DNA from: Chelonobacter oris
GTDB taxonomy: Bacteria > Pseudomonadota > Gammaproteobacteria > Enterobacterales > Pasteurellaceae
Reading direction: 5' to 3'
Assembly (NCBI RefSeq): GCF_000772535.1
Contig: NZ_JSUM01000013.1
Coordinates: 1-64,000, forward strand
DNA: 64,000 nt
Each line of letters starts with the position of its first letter. Position 1 is the stretch's first letter. The translations under genes were made by a program, and so were the position numbers. Shown here piece after piece: positions 55,550 through 64,000 of the stretch. Below the pieces are notes generated by a model, which saw nothing but the letters and a program-made list of their open reading frames with translations, ran no database searches and was not told the DNA's origin.

Positions 55550-56517
55550 CTACAGATGAACTTAAAGAGGCTTTGCGGGCCTACTACGACGATCAAGGCA
55601 ATATCGGCGTTTGTGTGTATGCGCTGATGAAAGATGCAAAGAATCCAGGCCCCTTCAAACTGGACATTGAAGCCGATGCAGAGGCTGGACTCAAAGCCTT
55701 ATTCATGCAAAGTCTGCAGGATGAAATTTTAAGTCGAGATGAACTTTCAGTCCTTAACTTATCCAGTGCAGATGAGCGTGTCAATGCCATCTATATTTAC
55801 GATCTCGACATTCCCGAAGAACTGGCCTCTTTTGAAAAAGAGATAGCACAAGATAATCTGCCTGCACTGGATTTAAATAAAAGAAGTCTGTCGTCTATCA
55901 AGGCGCTTCTCATCGAAATTGGCAATAATACTGGTCAGTTAGTTTTGTACAAGACGATGGCTCCTGTCAATATATTTGGTCGCTCAAGTTTTTTCCTTCG
56001 AAAGCATAAAAGTCGCCTCGAAAAGCTGAATGACGAATTTCTGCGTGTCAGTGCTGGCTTCCAAATGATGAGGATTAACGAAACCGTGCTGGTGCTGAAT
56101 CTTGAGGCACTGGAACGCAACTTCGGGTTTCACGATGTGATCAAAAAGGAGGCCGAACTTGGCATTGATGCCATCGTCTCGGCAGAATTGCTGACTAATC
56201 CAGATGTCTTGCAAGAACTGATTGATGATGTGAAATATGCCCGCCGATTTACCAAGGTTGCAAAAGCATCGCCTGTGCTTAAAGCGGGGGTGTCAGGAGA
56301 AAGCATCGTCCAGTTCTGCAAGACATTTCCCAATCTTGTTGGCCGCATCAAATTCAATGAAGAGAACAACAAGGTGTTTCTCGATACCAAGGTATCCAAG
56401 GATTTGTTCATCAAGGTTTTGATGGACGATTTTCTCACCTCTGAACTCACCGAATTCCACTACGCCAGTGTCGCAAAAGATGCGGTGGAACCAGGTGTCG
56501 AGGGGACTGGCCAATGA
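55546..56517 (+). CDS. kwaB: Kiwa defence protein KwaB (DUF4868)
   Basis: The 323-aa soluble protein is close to the 315 aa of the first Kiwa system. Segments [36 protein letters not shown] and [19 protein letters not shown] fit the DUF4868 family. KwaB is the DNA-binding effector that works with membrane KwaA. The start is GTG at 55546 with TAAGGAG before it, overlapping the kwaA stop; the stop overlaps the hsdR start (ATGA). Confidence 0.86.
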   Translation: MTTDELKEALRAYYDDQGNIGVCVYALMKDAKNPGPFKLDIEADAEAGLKALFMQSLQDEILSRDELSVLNLSSADERVNAIYIYDLDIPEELASFEKEIAQDNLPALDLNKRSLSSIKALLIEIGNNTGQLVLYKTMAPVNIFGRSSFFLRKHKSRLEKLNDEFLRVSAGFQMMRINETVLVLNLEALERNFGFHDVIKKEAELGIDAIVSAELLTNPDVLQELIDDVKYARRFTKVAKASPVLKAGVSGESIVQFCKTFPNLVGRIKFNEENNKVFLDTKVSKDLFIKVLMDDFLTSELTEFHYASVAKDAVEPGVEGTGQ

Positions 56518-59500
56518 CGTTTCTACCGGAAGCCGCCGTAGAGCTGGCACTGCTGACACAATTGCAAGAGTTAGGCTACAACGTCGAACGTGAGGAGGAT
56601 ATCGGCCCTGATGGATATCGACCAGCGCGTGAGAGTTACAGTGAGGTTATACTCAAACAACGCTTTGAAGATGCCGTTGCACGTCTGAACCCTAGCCTTC
56701 CGCTAGAGGCGCGTCAAGATGCCGTGCGGCAGGTGATGCAGTCCGAGTTGCCATCGCTGCTTGAAGAGAACCGCCGCCTGCATAAGCTGATGACCGAAGG
56801 CGTGGACGTTGAATATTACGCCGACGACGGCACGCTGACAGCAGGCAAGGTCGCGCTGATCGACTTTGAGCGGCCAGAACAGAACGACTGGTTGGCAGTG
56901 AGCCAGTTTGTGGTGATTTCCGGGCAGTACAACCGCCGTCCTGACGTGGTGGCGTTTGTAAATGGCTTACCTCTGGCTGTCATCGAGCTGAAAGCACCGG
57001 GCAGCGCGGGTGCACATCTGCTGGGTGCATTCAACCAGCTTCAGACCTATAAGAAGCAGATTCCAGCATTATTTAGCACCAACGCATTACTGGTGACTTC
57101 AGACGGCATCTGTGCCCGTATGGGGTCACTTTCGGCAGATTTTGAACGCTTTATGCCGTGGCGCACCACAGACGGAACGGATGTTGCTCCAAAAGGGGCG
57201 CCGGAACTCTCTACATTGATTGAAGGTGTCTTTGAGCATCGCCGCCTGCTTGATCTTTTGCACCACTTCACGGTGTTCGGCGAAACTGATTCGGGGCTGG
57301 CTAAGATCATTGCGGGCTATCACCAGTTTCACGCGGTGCGGCGCGCGGTGGCGTCCACCGTTCGTGCATCCGCCCCGTGGGATGGCGTGCGCGAAGAGCC
57401 CGCCAGTTACGGCCTGCCCAGTGTGAAAACGCAGGCCCAAGGTGACAAGCGCGCGGGGGTGATCTGGCACACGCAAGGTTCTGGCAAAAGCCTACTGATG
57501 GCATTTTATGCGGGGCAACTCGTTAAGCATCCCGCAATGGCTAATCCGACGCTGGTGGTGTTGACCGACCGCAACGACCTTGATGATCAGCTCTTCTCTA
57601 CCTTCTCGATGTGCCAAGATCTGATACGGCAGACGCCGGTGCAAGCCGAGAGCCGGCAAGATTTACAAAATGTGTTAAATCGAGCATCGGGTGGTGTGAT
57701 TTTCACCACCTTGCAGAAATTTGTTGAGGTTGCACAGCCACTTACCACGCGCCGCAACGTAGTCGTTATCGCCGATGAAGCGCACCGCAGTCAATACGGC
57801 TTCAAGGCCAAGGTGGATACGAAAACCGGTGAAATCTCTTACGGCTTTGCCAAATACATGCGCGATGCACTGCCGAATGCATCCTTCATCGGCTTCACCG
57901 GCACGCCCATCGAGGCGGACGATGTCAATACCCCGGCGGTGTTTGGCCACTACATTGATGTGTATGACATCAGCCGCGCAGTGGAAGATGGTGCGACTGT
58001 GCCGATCTATTACGAATCGCGGCTGGCGCGCATCGAACTTGATGAGGCAGAGAAGTCAAAGATCGACGCCGAGGTCAACGCATTGACTGAAGGCGATGAA
58101 GAAGCCGAGCAGGAGCGTTTAAAGCAGAAGGGGTCAACGGTGGAGGCTTTGGTGGGTAGTGATAAGCGCCTCGCTCTCGTGGCCAAGGACATGGCCGCCC
58201 ACTTTGAGGATCGCGTGGCAGCCCTCGACGGCAAGGCGATGGTGGTGTGTATGAGCCGCCACATCTGCGTCAAACTCTACGACGAAATCGTCAAGTTGCG
58301 CCCGGATTGGCACAGCACTGATGATAACGCGGGCGCAGTCAAAATTGTGATGACGGGTGCAGCGAGCGACCCACAGGAATGGCAGCTGCATATCGGCAAC
58401 AAAGCCCGGCGTGATTTGCTGGCCAAGCGTGCCCGCGATCCAAAAGACTCGCTCAAGCTGGTGATTGTGTGTGATATGTGGCTGACCGGCTTTGATGCGC
58501 CGTGTATGCACACGATGTACGTCGACAAGCCGATGCAAGGGCACGGGTTGATGCAGGCCATTGCCCGCGTGAACCGTGTGTTCCGCGACAAGCCTGCAGG
58601 GCTGATCGTAGACTACATCGGCATTGCGCAAAACCTGAAGTCAGCTCTACAGCAGTATTCCAAGAACGACCAGGAAAATACGGGCGTTGACGAAGCACAG
58701 GCCACCGCGGTAATGATGGAGAAATACGAAATCGTGCGAGACATGTATCACGGTTTTGATTACACCCATGCAATGAATGGTACCCCGCAGGAGCGGCTAG
58801 CGATGATGGCGGGGGCTATCGAGTGGATTCTCGATATACAACAAAAGCTGGCAGAGAAAGAGAAGACAAAGGAAGGTAAGAAAAATGCTCACCGCCGATA
58901 CCAAGATGCCGTGCTGGCCTTGTCCAAGGCATTTGCTCTGGCATCTGCTTCTGACGAAGCCCGCGAAATTCGAGAGGAAGTCGGCTTCTTCCAGGCGATT
59001 CGTGCCGCATTGATCAAGAGCAGCACTGGCTCTGGTGTAACTTCGCAAGAACGAGAACTGGCCATTCAACAAATCGTCAGCCGTGCGGTGGTTTCAACAG
59101 AGATTGTGGATATTTTGGCTGCTGCGGGCATCAAAAGCCCGGATATATCCATCCTCTCGGATGAGTTCCTTGCCGAAGTTCAGCAGATGGAGAAAAAGAA
59201 CCTTGCATTGGAAGCCTTGCGCAAGCTGATCAACGACGGCATTCGTTCACGTAGCAAGGCCAATGTGGTGCAGACCAAAGCGTTCTCGGAGCGATTGGAA
59301 GACTCAGTGGCACGCTACCACGCCAACGCCATTACCACTGCTGAGGTGTTACAAGAATTGATTAACCTAGCCAAAGATATCCGTACAGCTCGTCAACGTG
59401 GCGAGGAAGCCGGGCTGTCGGATGAAGAGATTGCTTTTTATGATGCCTTGGCAGAAAACGAAAGTGCGGTGCAGATGATGGGCGATGACAAACTCAAGCT

Positions 59501-59699
59501 GATTGCTCATGAATTATTGATAAGCTTGCGAGAAAATGTATCCGTTGACTGGGCGCACCGTGAGTCTGCCCGGGCCCGCATGCGGGTATTGGTAAAACGT
59601 ATTCTTCGCAAATACGGCTACCCGCCCGACCTTCAGAGCATGGCAGTGCAAACAGTATTGCAGCAAGCCGAGGCATTATCTTCAGTGTGGGTTAGCTGA
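56514..59699 (+). CDS. hsdR: Type I restriction endonuclease/translocase subunit HsdR
   Basis: The 1061-aa motor and nuclease subunit has an N-terminal PD-(D/E)xK nuclease (RPDVVAFVN with Asp144, VIELK with Glu158 and Lys160). Walker A is HTQGSGKS (321-326), DEAH box [10 protein letters not shown] (421-424), TGTPIEADD and later [19 protein letters not shown]. The C-terminal helical domain includes [20 protein letters not shown]. All catalytic motifs are present, so the system looks intact. A USS lies inside the frame at 59462-59470. Confidence 0.96.
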   Translation: MTFLPEAAVELALLTQLQELGYNVEREEDIGPDGYRPARESYSEVILKQRFEDAVARLNPSLPLEARQDAVRQVMQSELPSLLEENRRLHKLMTEGVDVEYYADDGTLTAGKVALIDFERPEQNDWLAVSQFVVISGQYNRRPDVVAFVNGLPLAVIELKAPGSAGAHLLGAFNQLQTYKKQIPALFSTNALLVTSDGICARMGSLSADFERFMPWRTTDGTDVAPKGAPELSTLIEGVFEHRRLLDLLHHFTVFGETDSGLAKIIAGYHQFHAVRRAVASTVRASAPWDGVREEPASYGLPSVKTQAQGDKRAGVIWHTQGSGKSLLMAFYAGQLVKHPAMANPTLVVLTDRNDLDDQLFSTFSMCQDLIRQTPVQAESRQDLQNVLNRASGGVIFTTLQKFVEVAQPLTTRRNVVVIADEAHRSQYGFKAKVDTKTGEISYGFAKYMRDALPNASFIGFTGTPIEADDVNTPAVFGHYIDVYDISRAVEDGATVPIYYESRLARIELDEAEKSKIDAEVNALTEGDEEAEQERLKQKGSTVEALVGSDKRLALVAKDMAAHFEDRVAALDGKAMVVCMSRHICVKLYDEIVKLRPDWHSTDDNAGAVKIVMTGAASDPQEWQLHIGNKARRDLLAKRARDPKDSLKLVIVCDMWLTGFDAPCMHTMYVDKPMQGHGLMQAIARVNRVFRDKPAGLIVDYIGIAQNLKSALQQYSKNDQENTGVDEAQATAVMMEKYEIVRDMYHGFDYTHAMNGTPQERLAMMAGAIEWILDIQQKLAEKEKTKEGKKNAHRRYQDAVLALSKAFALASASDEAREIREEVGFFQAIRAALIKSSTGSGVTSQERELAIQQIVSRAVVSTEIVDILAAAGIKSPDISILSDEFLAEVQQMEKKNLALEALRKLINDGIRSRSKANVVQTKAFSERLEDSVARYHANAITTAEVLQELINLAKDIRTARQRGEEAGLSDEEIAFYDALAENESAVQMMGDDKLKLIAHELLISLRENVSVDWAHRESARARMRVLVKRILRKYGYPPDLQSMAVQTVLQQAEALSSVWVS

Positions 59700-59753
59700 T
59701 ATTGATTTGATATTTAGCCAAAAAATTTTGCTTCTTCAAACTATAACCAGCCT

Positions 59754-59845
59754 AAAGTGCGGTTTCAGACGGCCTGATCGCTGTTCCCCGCCATCACTTC
59801 CCGCAGCCAGCGTTGTATGGGGTGGTGGCGTTGGTGCCAGACGAG
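59754..59845 (-). pseudogene. LysR C-terminal remnant ending in a DUS
   Basis: On the minus strand the frame from about 59845 reads LVWHQRHHPIQRWLREVMAG and NSDQAV, with the stop TGA supplied by a DUS (GGCCGTCTGA). It looks like the tail of a LysR regulator. The remainder is missing: at 59845 it abuts the broken NTF2-like gene. A USS (59755-59763) lies against the DUS. Confidence 0.5.
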
Positions 59846-60223
59846 CATTTGTCGCCGATTACCAAGCCATCGAACACCTGTTGATCGATCAATACAGCGA
59901 AGGCGGCAAACAGGCCGACACTCGTATCATGAAGCCGGTATTTAACGAACAAGCCACGATTTATAGTGCCGATGAAAACGGCAAATTGGCAGGCGGTGCG
60001 ATTCAAGGTCTGTTTGATGTGATCGATAATGTGTTCCGGCCGTCTGAAAACCCCGAAAGTGGCGATTGCCTATATCGATATCGGCGGTACGGCGGCGTCG
60101 GCACGGGTCGACACTGATGACTTGAACGGCTTTGGTTTTGCCGATTATTTCAACCTGTTGAAAATTGAAGGAAAATGGACGATTGTCAGCAAAATCTTCC
60201 ATACTCATTATGCTGAGGTTTAA
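59845..60223 (+). pseudogene. NTF2-like (Lumazine_bd_2 type) gene, 5'-truncated and frameshifted
   Basis: The frame reads FVADYQAIEHLLIDQYSEGG ... MKPVFNEQATIYSADENGKL, with no start codon of its own. At about 60035 the sequence moves to the next frame and continues KVAIAYIDIGGTAASARVDT ... LLKIEGKWTIVSKIFHTHYA. The frameshift lies at a DUS-like GGCCGTCTGAA (60038-60048). Homologues of about 125 aa carry this pattern with no uptake sequence inside, so the gene is dead. The next SDR gene starts 9 bp later. Confidence 0.65.
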
Positions 60224-60232
60224 AGGAACAAT

Positions 60233-60874
60233 ATGAACATTTTGATTATCGGCGCCAACGGCCGTGTCGGCTCGCAACTGGCGCAAATCCTCGCCGAGCA
60301 AGGGCTCACGGTGCATGCCGCCGCCCGTCAAGCAAACCCTGATTGGCAACACGGCCATATCCGCCATCAGCCGTTCGACTTAACCGCACCGTTGGCGGAT
60401 ATCAGCCAAATCATGGCAAGCGTCCGCCCTGATGTGGTGTATTTCACCGCCGGTTCGCGCGGCAAAAATCTGTTGCAGGTCGACGCTTTCGGCGCGGTGA
60501 AAGCCATGCAGGCGGCAAAAGCGGGCGGTGTGGGGCGGTTTATTTTGCTCAGCTCGGTGTTCGCCTTGCAGCCTGAGCGTTGGGGTGAAAAATTTTTGGC
60601 AAACATCACCGATTACAACATCGCCAAATATTTCGCCGATGATTGGCTGGTGCATCGAAGCGGTTTGGATTACACCATTTTGCAGCCCGGCGCACTGCAA
60701 GAAGGCGAAGCCGACGGCAACATTCAAACCGATGTCGCCGAGCCGCTCGCCAACAGCATCGGCAATGTCGCCGCCACGCTCGCCGCCTTATTGCATGCGC
60801 CGAACACCATCGGCAAAGTCATCACCATGGCCGACGGCAACACTCCGATCGCCACCGCACTTGAGGCCGTCTGA
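60233..60874 (+). CDS. NAD(P)-binding SDR (SDR_a5-like)
   Basis: The 213-aa product starts MNILIIGANGRVGSQLAQIL (Rossmann GxxGxxG) and has FILLSSVFALQPER and LDYTILQPGAL, typical of atypical NAD(P)-binding SDRs such as NmrA/YwnB-like proteins. The C-terminus IATALEAV-stop is coded by a USS (ACCGCACTT, 60854-60862) followed by a DUS (60864-60875), so uptake sequences form the last eight codons and the stop. Confidence 0.88.
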   Translation: MNILIIGANGRVGSQLAQILAEQGLTVHAAARQANPDWQHGHIRHQPFDLTAPLADISQIMASVRPDVVYFTAGSRGKNLLQVDAFGAVKAMQAAKAGGVGRFILLSSVFALQPERWGEKFLANITDYNIAKYFADDWLVHRSGLDYTILQPGALQEGEADGNIQTDVAEPLANSIGNVAATLAALLHAPNTIGKVITMADGNTPIATALEAV

Positions 60875-60902
60875 AACATAACCGGCAGTGTTCAGACGGC
60901 CT
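60854..60902. terminator. Composite USS-DUS-DUS hairpin overlapping a gene end
   Basis: ACCGCACTT, GAGGCCGTCTGAA and, after a 15-base loop, TTCAGACGGCCT (60891-60902). The DUS pair forms a 12-bp stem between convergent genes; the USS is inside the coding region. Confidence 0.75.
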
Positions 60903-60915
60903 GAGGTTTTGCTGT

Positions 60916-61605
60916 TTATCGGCCGTTTAGCGCATCCCGCAGCACTTCGCCCAAGCTGGCGGCGGATTGCGGGTTTTGGCCGGTAATCAGGCGGCCGTCT
61001 GCGACTACTTTATCCGACCAGTTCGGCGAATCCTGATGATGTGCACCGCGCTCGTTGAGGGTAGAGGCGAGTAAAAACGGCACCACATCGGTGGATTGCA
61101 CTTCTTCCTCTTCCGCATCGGTAAACGCGGCTACGTTTTTACCGGCGACCAGCAGGCTGCCGTCTGAAAGGCGTGCGTTTACCAGCGCTGCAGGGCCGTG
61201 GCATACGGCGGAAACGATGCCGCCGGCTTCATAGATTTCGCGGATGGCTTTTTGCGCAGCGGCATTGTCGGGAAAATCCCACATGGTGCCGTGGCCGCCG
61301 GCAAAGAAAATCGCGGCGTAGCGGCCGGGGTCGATATCGTCGATACGCAAGGTGTTGGCGATGGCATGGCGGAAATTTTCATCGGCCCAGTAATGTTTGT
61401 TGACCGGGTCGTTCATGTCTTCCAAACCGTCCAGCGGTGCGGCGCCGCCTTTGATGGAGGCAAATTCCACTTCAATGCCGGCTTGTTGCAGTTTTTCCAG
61501 CGGATGGGTAACTTCGGCCAGGTTGAAGCCGGTGGGAATGCCGGTGTCGCCTTTCACATCTTGGCTGGTGACAACGAATAATACGGGTTTGTTTGGCGTG
61601 TTCAT
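60916..61605 (-). CDS. DJ-1/PfpI-family protein (Hsp31-like)
   Basis: The 229-aa product has KPVLFVVTSQDVKGDTGIPT at the start, IFFAGGHGTMWDF, and the nucleophile cysteine in VSAVCHGPAAL. This layout fits Hsp31/HchA-like glyoxalase-III or type 1 glutamine amidotransferase-like proteins. AGGAGCCCCATT precedes the ATG at 61605; a longer frame opens at 61656. One DUS (GCCGTCTGAAA near 61159) lies inside the frame. Confidence 0.87.
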   Translation of the reverse strand: MNTPNKPVLFVVTSQDVKGDTGIPTGFNLAEVTHPLEKLQQAGIEVEFASIKGGAAPLDGLEDMNDPVNKHYWADENFRHAIANTLRIDDIDPGRYAAIFFAGGHGTMWDFPDNAAAQKAIREIYEAGGIVSAVCHGPAALVNARLSDGSLLVAGKNVAAFTDAEEEEVQSTDVVPFLLASTLNERGAHHQDSPNWSDKVVADGRLITGQNPQSAASLGEVLRDALNGR

Positions 61606-61638
61606 AATGGGGCTCCTGTGTGTGGATAGGGATAGATG

Positions 61639-61683
61639 AGGCCGTCTGAAAAACAAGTTGTGCCTGCGGCGTTCAGACGGCCT
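61639..61683. terminator. DUS inverted pair without USS
   Basis: AGGCCGTCTGAA (61639-61650) and TTCAGACGGCCT (61672-61683) pair around a GC-rich loop. No USS is inside, unlike most others. It follows the DUF1330 gene (transcribed leftward) and precedes the PfpI gene. Confidence 0.8.
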
Positions 61684-61698
61684 GAGGTTGACGGCCGA

Positions 61699-61998
61699 TT
61701 ACTGCGCCAAGCCGTCGATAATATAGGCACGCGTGCGGGCGGCTTTTTGGCGGATGGGGATAATGGCTTGGTAAGCGGCCGAGTGGTACCAGGCTTGTGC
61801 TTTTTCCATATCGTCGAATGCAATCACGGCCATGCCGCCTTTAACGGTGTCGCCTTCCAACGATACCACATTGTGGTCGAGGGAAACCAAACGGCCGCCG
61901 AACGGCTCAAGTGTTGCGCCGATTTGGGTGAGGTAGGGGGTCATGCCTTCGGCATCGGAAATTTCAAATTCGGCGACAAATAAAGCAGGGTTGTTCAT
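61699..61998 (-). CDS. DUF1330 family protein
   Basis: The 99-aa dimeric alpha-beta barrel-type protein has ISDAEGMTPYLTQIGATLEP, GGRLVSLDHNVVSLEGDTV, and MAVIAFDDMEKAQAWYHSAAYQ in order. The family is common and of unknown function. A short stand-alone gene, separated from the PfpI gene by a DUS pair. Confidence 0.86.
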   Translation of the reverse strand: MNNPALFVAEFEISDAEGMTPYLTQIGATLEPFGGRLVSLDHNVVSLEGDTVKGGMAVIAFDDMEKAQAWYHSAAYQAIIPIRQKAARTRAYIIDGLAQ

Positions 61999-62228
61999 TT
62001 TTTGCTCCTGAGTGTGAAAGATAAAATCAAAGCTGAAACAGAGCGCAAAGGGGTATCCGTTTCGACAAGATGCAGTTTAAACGGCTTGCTGGGTAAAGTG
62101 TAGGCTGCTTTTGTTGTAAAGATATTTTCCATAAAGGCAATAATCCGCCCGATAAAAAAGCCTGTTTGATACCCGGTTAGACATAAATGGGCATCAAACA
62201 GGCTTTCGGATATCGGCAGCAGCGCCGG
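61999..62228. other. Short gap between CMD and DUF1330 genes
   Basis: No gene seen. A repeat GCCTGTTTGAT (62160-62170) and ATCAAACAGGC (62193-62203) forms an 11-bp stem close to the CMD stop and is probably its terminator; it contains neither DUS nor USS. Confidence 0.5.
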
Positions 62229-62906
62229 TTACAGCGCTTCAATGGCTTGCAGTTGTTCGTCTGTGAGGCCGTTGTGTTTGCCGATGGCTTTGTGGGCGTT
62301 TAATTGAGATTCCACGCCGTTGATATTCGCCAGTGCGGCGATGGTGATGATTTCGCGCTCCTGCCAGTTGAGCAGGTCGCTGGCGAAGATGTCGCCGAAA
62401 AGATGGGTTTTCAGATAGCGGTCGGCATCGGGGGCGAAGTCAAACAGCGCACCGCTCACGGGCTGGCCGACCAGCTCGGTTTGGGTTTGCGTGCCTTTGT
62501 GCAAGATATCGGTATCGGCAGGCAAGGGCGTGGCGGTGCGGCCTTCGCGGGTGGCAATACCTTGCGCCTTGCGGCTGTTTGTGACGTTCATCAGGGTGGT
62601 CAGCGCATTGAGGCTGCGGGGAAAGCCGCAATAAGCATACAGCTGCACTAACGCATCTTTGGCTTCGTTGACGCTCAGGCCGTTATCCAGCGCTTGATTG
62701 AGCGCGGCGGCAAGTGCGGTTTGGTCGCCCCGGGCAGTGTATTTGCCGATGAGGGCGAGGTCTTGTTGGCGGGTGGTCAACATGGTGGCTCCTGTGCTAC
62801 GGCTACTGATTTCTGTTGCCTGAATCGCGGGCGCAGCGGCCGTTTGTGCGCACGCGGTAAGTGCAAACAGGCAGGCAAGTGTGATGAGCGGTTTGGTGAG
62901 CGGCAT
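62229..62906 (-). CDS. Carboxymuconolactone decarboxylase family lipoprotein
   Basis: The 225-aa product has a lipoprotein signal MPLTKPLITLACLFALTAC (lipobox LTAC). The CMD domain comes in two halves: LVQLYAYCGFPRSLNALTTL and EREIITIAALANINGVESQL. It matches the C-terminal part of the fusion protein at 42724-43860. AAAGGAAACCCG before the ATG at 62906 sets the start; a longer frame opens at 63080. Last of three same-strand genes with two cupins. A USS lies in the frame (62711-62719). Confidence 0.86.
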   Translation of the reverse strand: MPLTKPLITLACLFALTACAQTAAAPAIQATEISSRSTGATMLTTRQQDLALIGKYTARGDQTALAAALNQALDNGLSVNEAKDALVQLYAYCGFPRSLNALTTLMNVTNSRKAQGIATREGRTATPLPADTDILHKGTQTQTELVGQPVSGALFDFAPDADRYLKTHLFGDIFASDLLNWQEREIITIAALANINGVESQLNAHKAIGKHNGLTDEQLQAIEAL

Positions 62907-62943
62907 CGGGTTTCCTTTCTTGGGCGTGATCAAACGGGTGTCG

Positions 62944-63354
62944 TCAAGCATGTTCAACAGCGGCATATTCTTCCTCGGTAACCGCTGCGCACCATTCGGT
63001 GTGGGCGCCGGCTTGCGGCACCATGATGGCGATGTGGGAAAACCAGCTGTCTTTTGCCGCGCCGTGCCAATGTTTGACATCGGCGGGAATATCGATGACC
63101 ACGCCGGGAACCATGGCTTGCGCGGGCTTGCCCGCTTCTTGATACCAGCCGCGCCCGGCGGTGCAGATCAGCAGTTGGCGCTGGCCGTGATGGATATGCC
63201 AATGGTTGCGGCAGCCCGGCTCGAAGGTGACGTTGTGGGCGGGTGCATCACCGTCGGCAAGATTGGCAAGATAGCTCTGACCGGTGAAATATTGGGCGTA
63301 GGCATCGTTTTTTTCGCCAAGGTCAAACATTTGCGCAAAAGGGTGGTTGTTCAT
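62944..63354 (-). CDS. Cupin-domain protein
   Basis: The 136-aa single cupin has NHWHIHHGQRQLLICTAGRG (metal ligands His, His, Glu-equivalent Gln) and IDIPADVKHWHGAAK. No signal peptide, so cytosolic, unlike the next cupin. It sits between a CMD lipoprotein and a secreted cupin in one likely operon; the pair with CMD mirrors the fusion at 42.7 kb. Confidence 0.87.
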   Translation of the reverse strand: MNNHPFAQMFDLGEKNDAYAQYFTGQSYLANLADGDAPAHNVTFEPGCRNHWHIHHGQRQLLICTAGRGWYQEAGKPAQAMVPGVVIDIPADVKHWHGAAKDSWFSHIAIMVPQAGAHTEWCAAVTEEEYAAVEHA

Positions 63355-63449
63355 TTCAATCTCCTGATCAATCTCCTGATTGTGGCATCCGGTAACGGTA
63401 TCGACAGGTTTATCTGCCCGCCGAGCCTATTGCTGGGTTTGTTTCACTT

Positions 63450-63929
63450 TTAATGGTTGTGATATTGGGCATCGCTCACTTTTTCCAGCCACTCAACGTT
63501 TTTACCGTGTTCATCGCTGGCGGTGAGGGCGAGGTGGGTCATGCTGCTGCCGGGTGCGGCGCCATGCCAATGTTTCACGCCGGGCGGGCACCAAACCACA
63601 TCGCCGGGGCCGATGGCCTGCTTCGGTTTTCCCCATTCCTGAGTATAGCCGCTTCCGGCGGTCACAACCAACCGCTGCCCTGTCGGGTGGGTATGCCAGG
63701 CCGAACGTGCGCCGGGCTGAAAGGTAACATAAGCGCCGGATTCGTGATTGTGTTCATTCGGGTCAAACAGCATATCCACACGCACATTGCCGGTGAAATA
63801 TTGCTCGGGGCCGGCGAAGGATTGCTGTGCGGCAGCGCGGGTAACGGTTTGCACCGGCTCCGTTGCGGCGGCTGACAACACAGCCGGGGCGGATGCGGCG
63901 AGGGCAATCAGCAAAGCATAAGGTTTCAT
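63450..63929 (-). CDS. Secreted cupin-domain protein
   Basis: The 159-aa product has a signal peptide (MKPYALLIALAASAPAVLSA) and the cupin pattern SAWHTHPTGQRLVVTAGSGY with EWGKPKQAIGPGDVVWCPPGVKHWHGAAP. It is close to the cupin part of the fusion at 42724-43860 (shared QEWGKP and VKHWHGAAP). First gene of a set with the cytosolic cupin and the CMD lipoprotein. Confidence 0.87.
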   Translation of the reverse strand: MKPYALLIALAASAPAVLSAAATEPVQTVTRAAAQQSFAGPEQYFTGNVRVDMLFDPNEHNHESGAYVTFQPGARSAWHTHPTGQRLVVTAGSGYTQEWGKPKQAIGPGDVVWCPPGVKHWHGAAPGSSMTHLALTASDEHGKNVEWLEKVSDAQYHNH

Positions 63930-64000
63930 GGCGGTATCCTTTGAAAGTTAAACGGCGGGTTGGAAGATAGTGTGAATAATTTTATTTGAATCTGTTGTTG

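Overview
Organism. The window looks like a chromosome segment of a naturally transformable member of the Pasteurellaceae. From 1 to about 17.9 kb it carries housekeeping genes of that family (pyrE-rph-yicC, the oapA/oapB opacity genes, epmB/efp, folA, proBA, tpiA, rep). The 9-base Haemophilus-type uptake signal AAGTGCGGT (USS) recurs in genes and in terminators. The species cannot be named from the sequence.

Layout. (1) 0.5-12.2 kb: core metabolic and translation genes. (2) 12.2-15.2 kb: a decayed Mu-like prophage of about 2.6 kb splits ychJ, with two tRNA-Arg and one tRNA-Ser next to it. (3) 15.6-17.9 kb: rep and a small lipoprotein. (4) From about 17.97 kb to the right edge: a long, mostly GC-rich accessory region. 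It holds transporters, oxidoreductases, cupin/carboxymuconolactone-decarboxylase proteins, alpha/beta hydrolases, and LysR, AraC, MarR and TetR regulators. It also holds a glutaminase/glutamate-decarboxylase acid-resistance operon (25.4-29.4 kb). Two defence clusters sit in it: an AT-rich cytosine methyltransferase / MORC-like GHKL ATPase / Vsr module (35.2-38.4 kb), and a type I restriction system with a Kiwa pair (kwaA, kwaB) between hsdS and hsdR (52.1-59.7 kb).

Most unusual signal. In the accessory region almost every intergenic terminator contains the Neisseria AG-dialect uptake sequence AGGCCGTCTGAA (DUS), usually as an inverted pair. The Pasteurellaceae USS lies directly against it, inside the hairpin loop or as an inner arm of the same stem. 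I saw no DUS left of 17.97 kb. The region therefore looks like Neisseriaceae-type DNA in a Pasteurellaceae background, with small composite DUS-USS elements that carry the uptake signals of both families. One 38-bp composite occurs twice as exact reverse complements, and a 141-bp sequence containing a composite occurs as an inverted repeat 12.6 kb apart.

How the genes work together. gadB, gadC and glsA form one proton-consuming glutamine/glutamate/GABA unit. Several transporters or enzymes face their own LysR gene across a short divergent gap. The two restriction clusters and Kiwa form the defence content. Decay is widespread: ychJ, the phage repressor, a DUF2075 protein, a two-frame gene at 46.9 kb and an NTF2-like gene are all broken.
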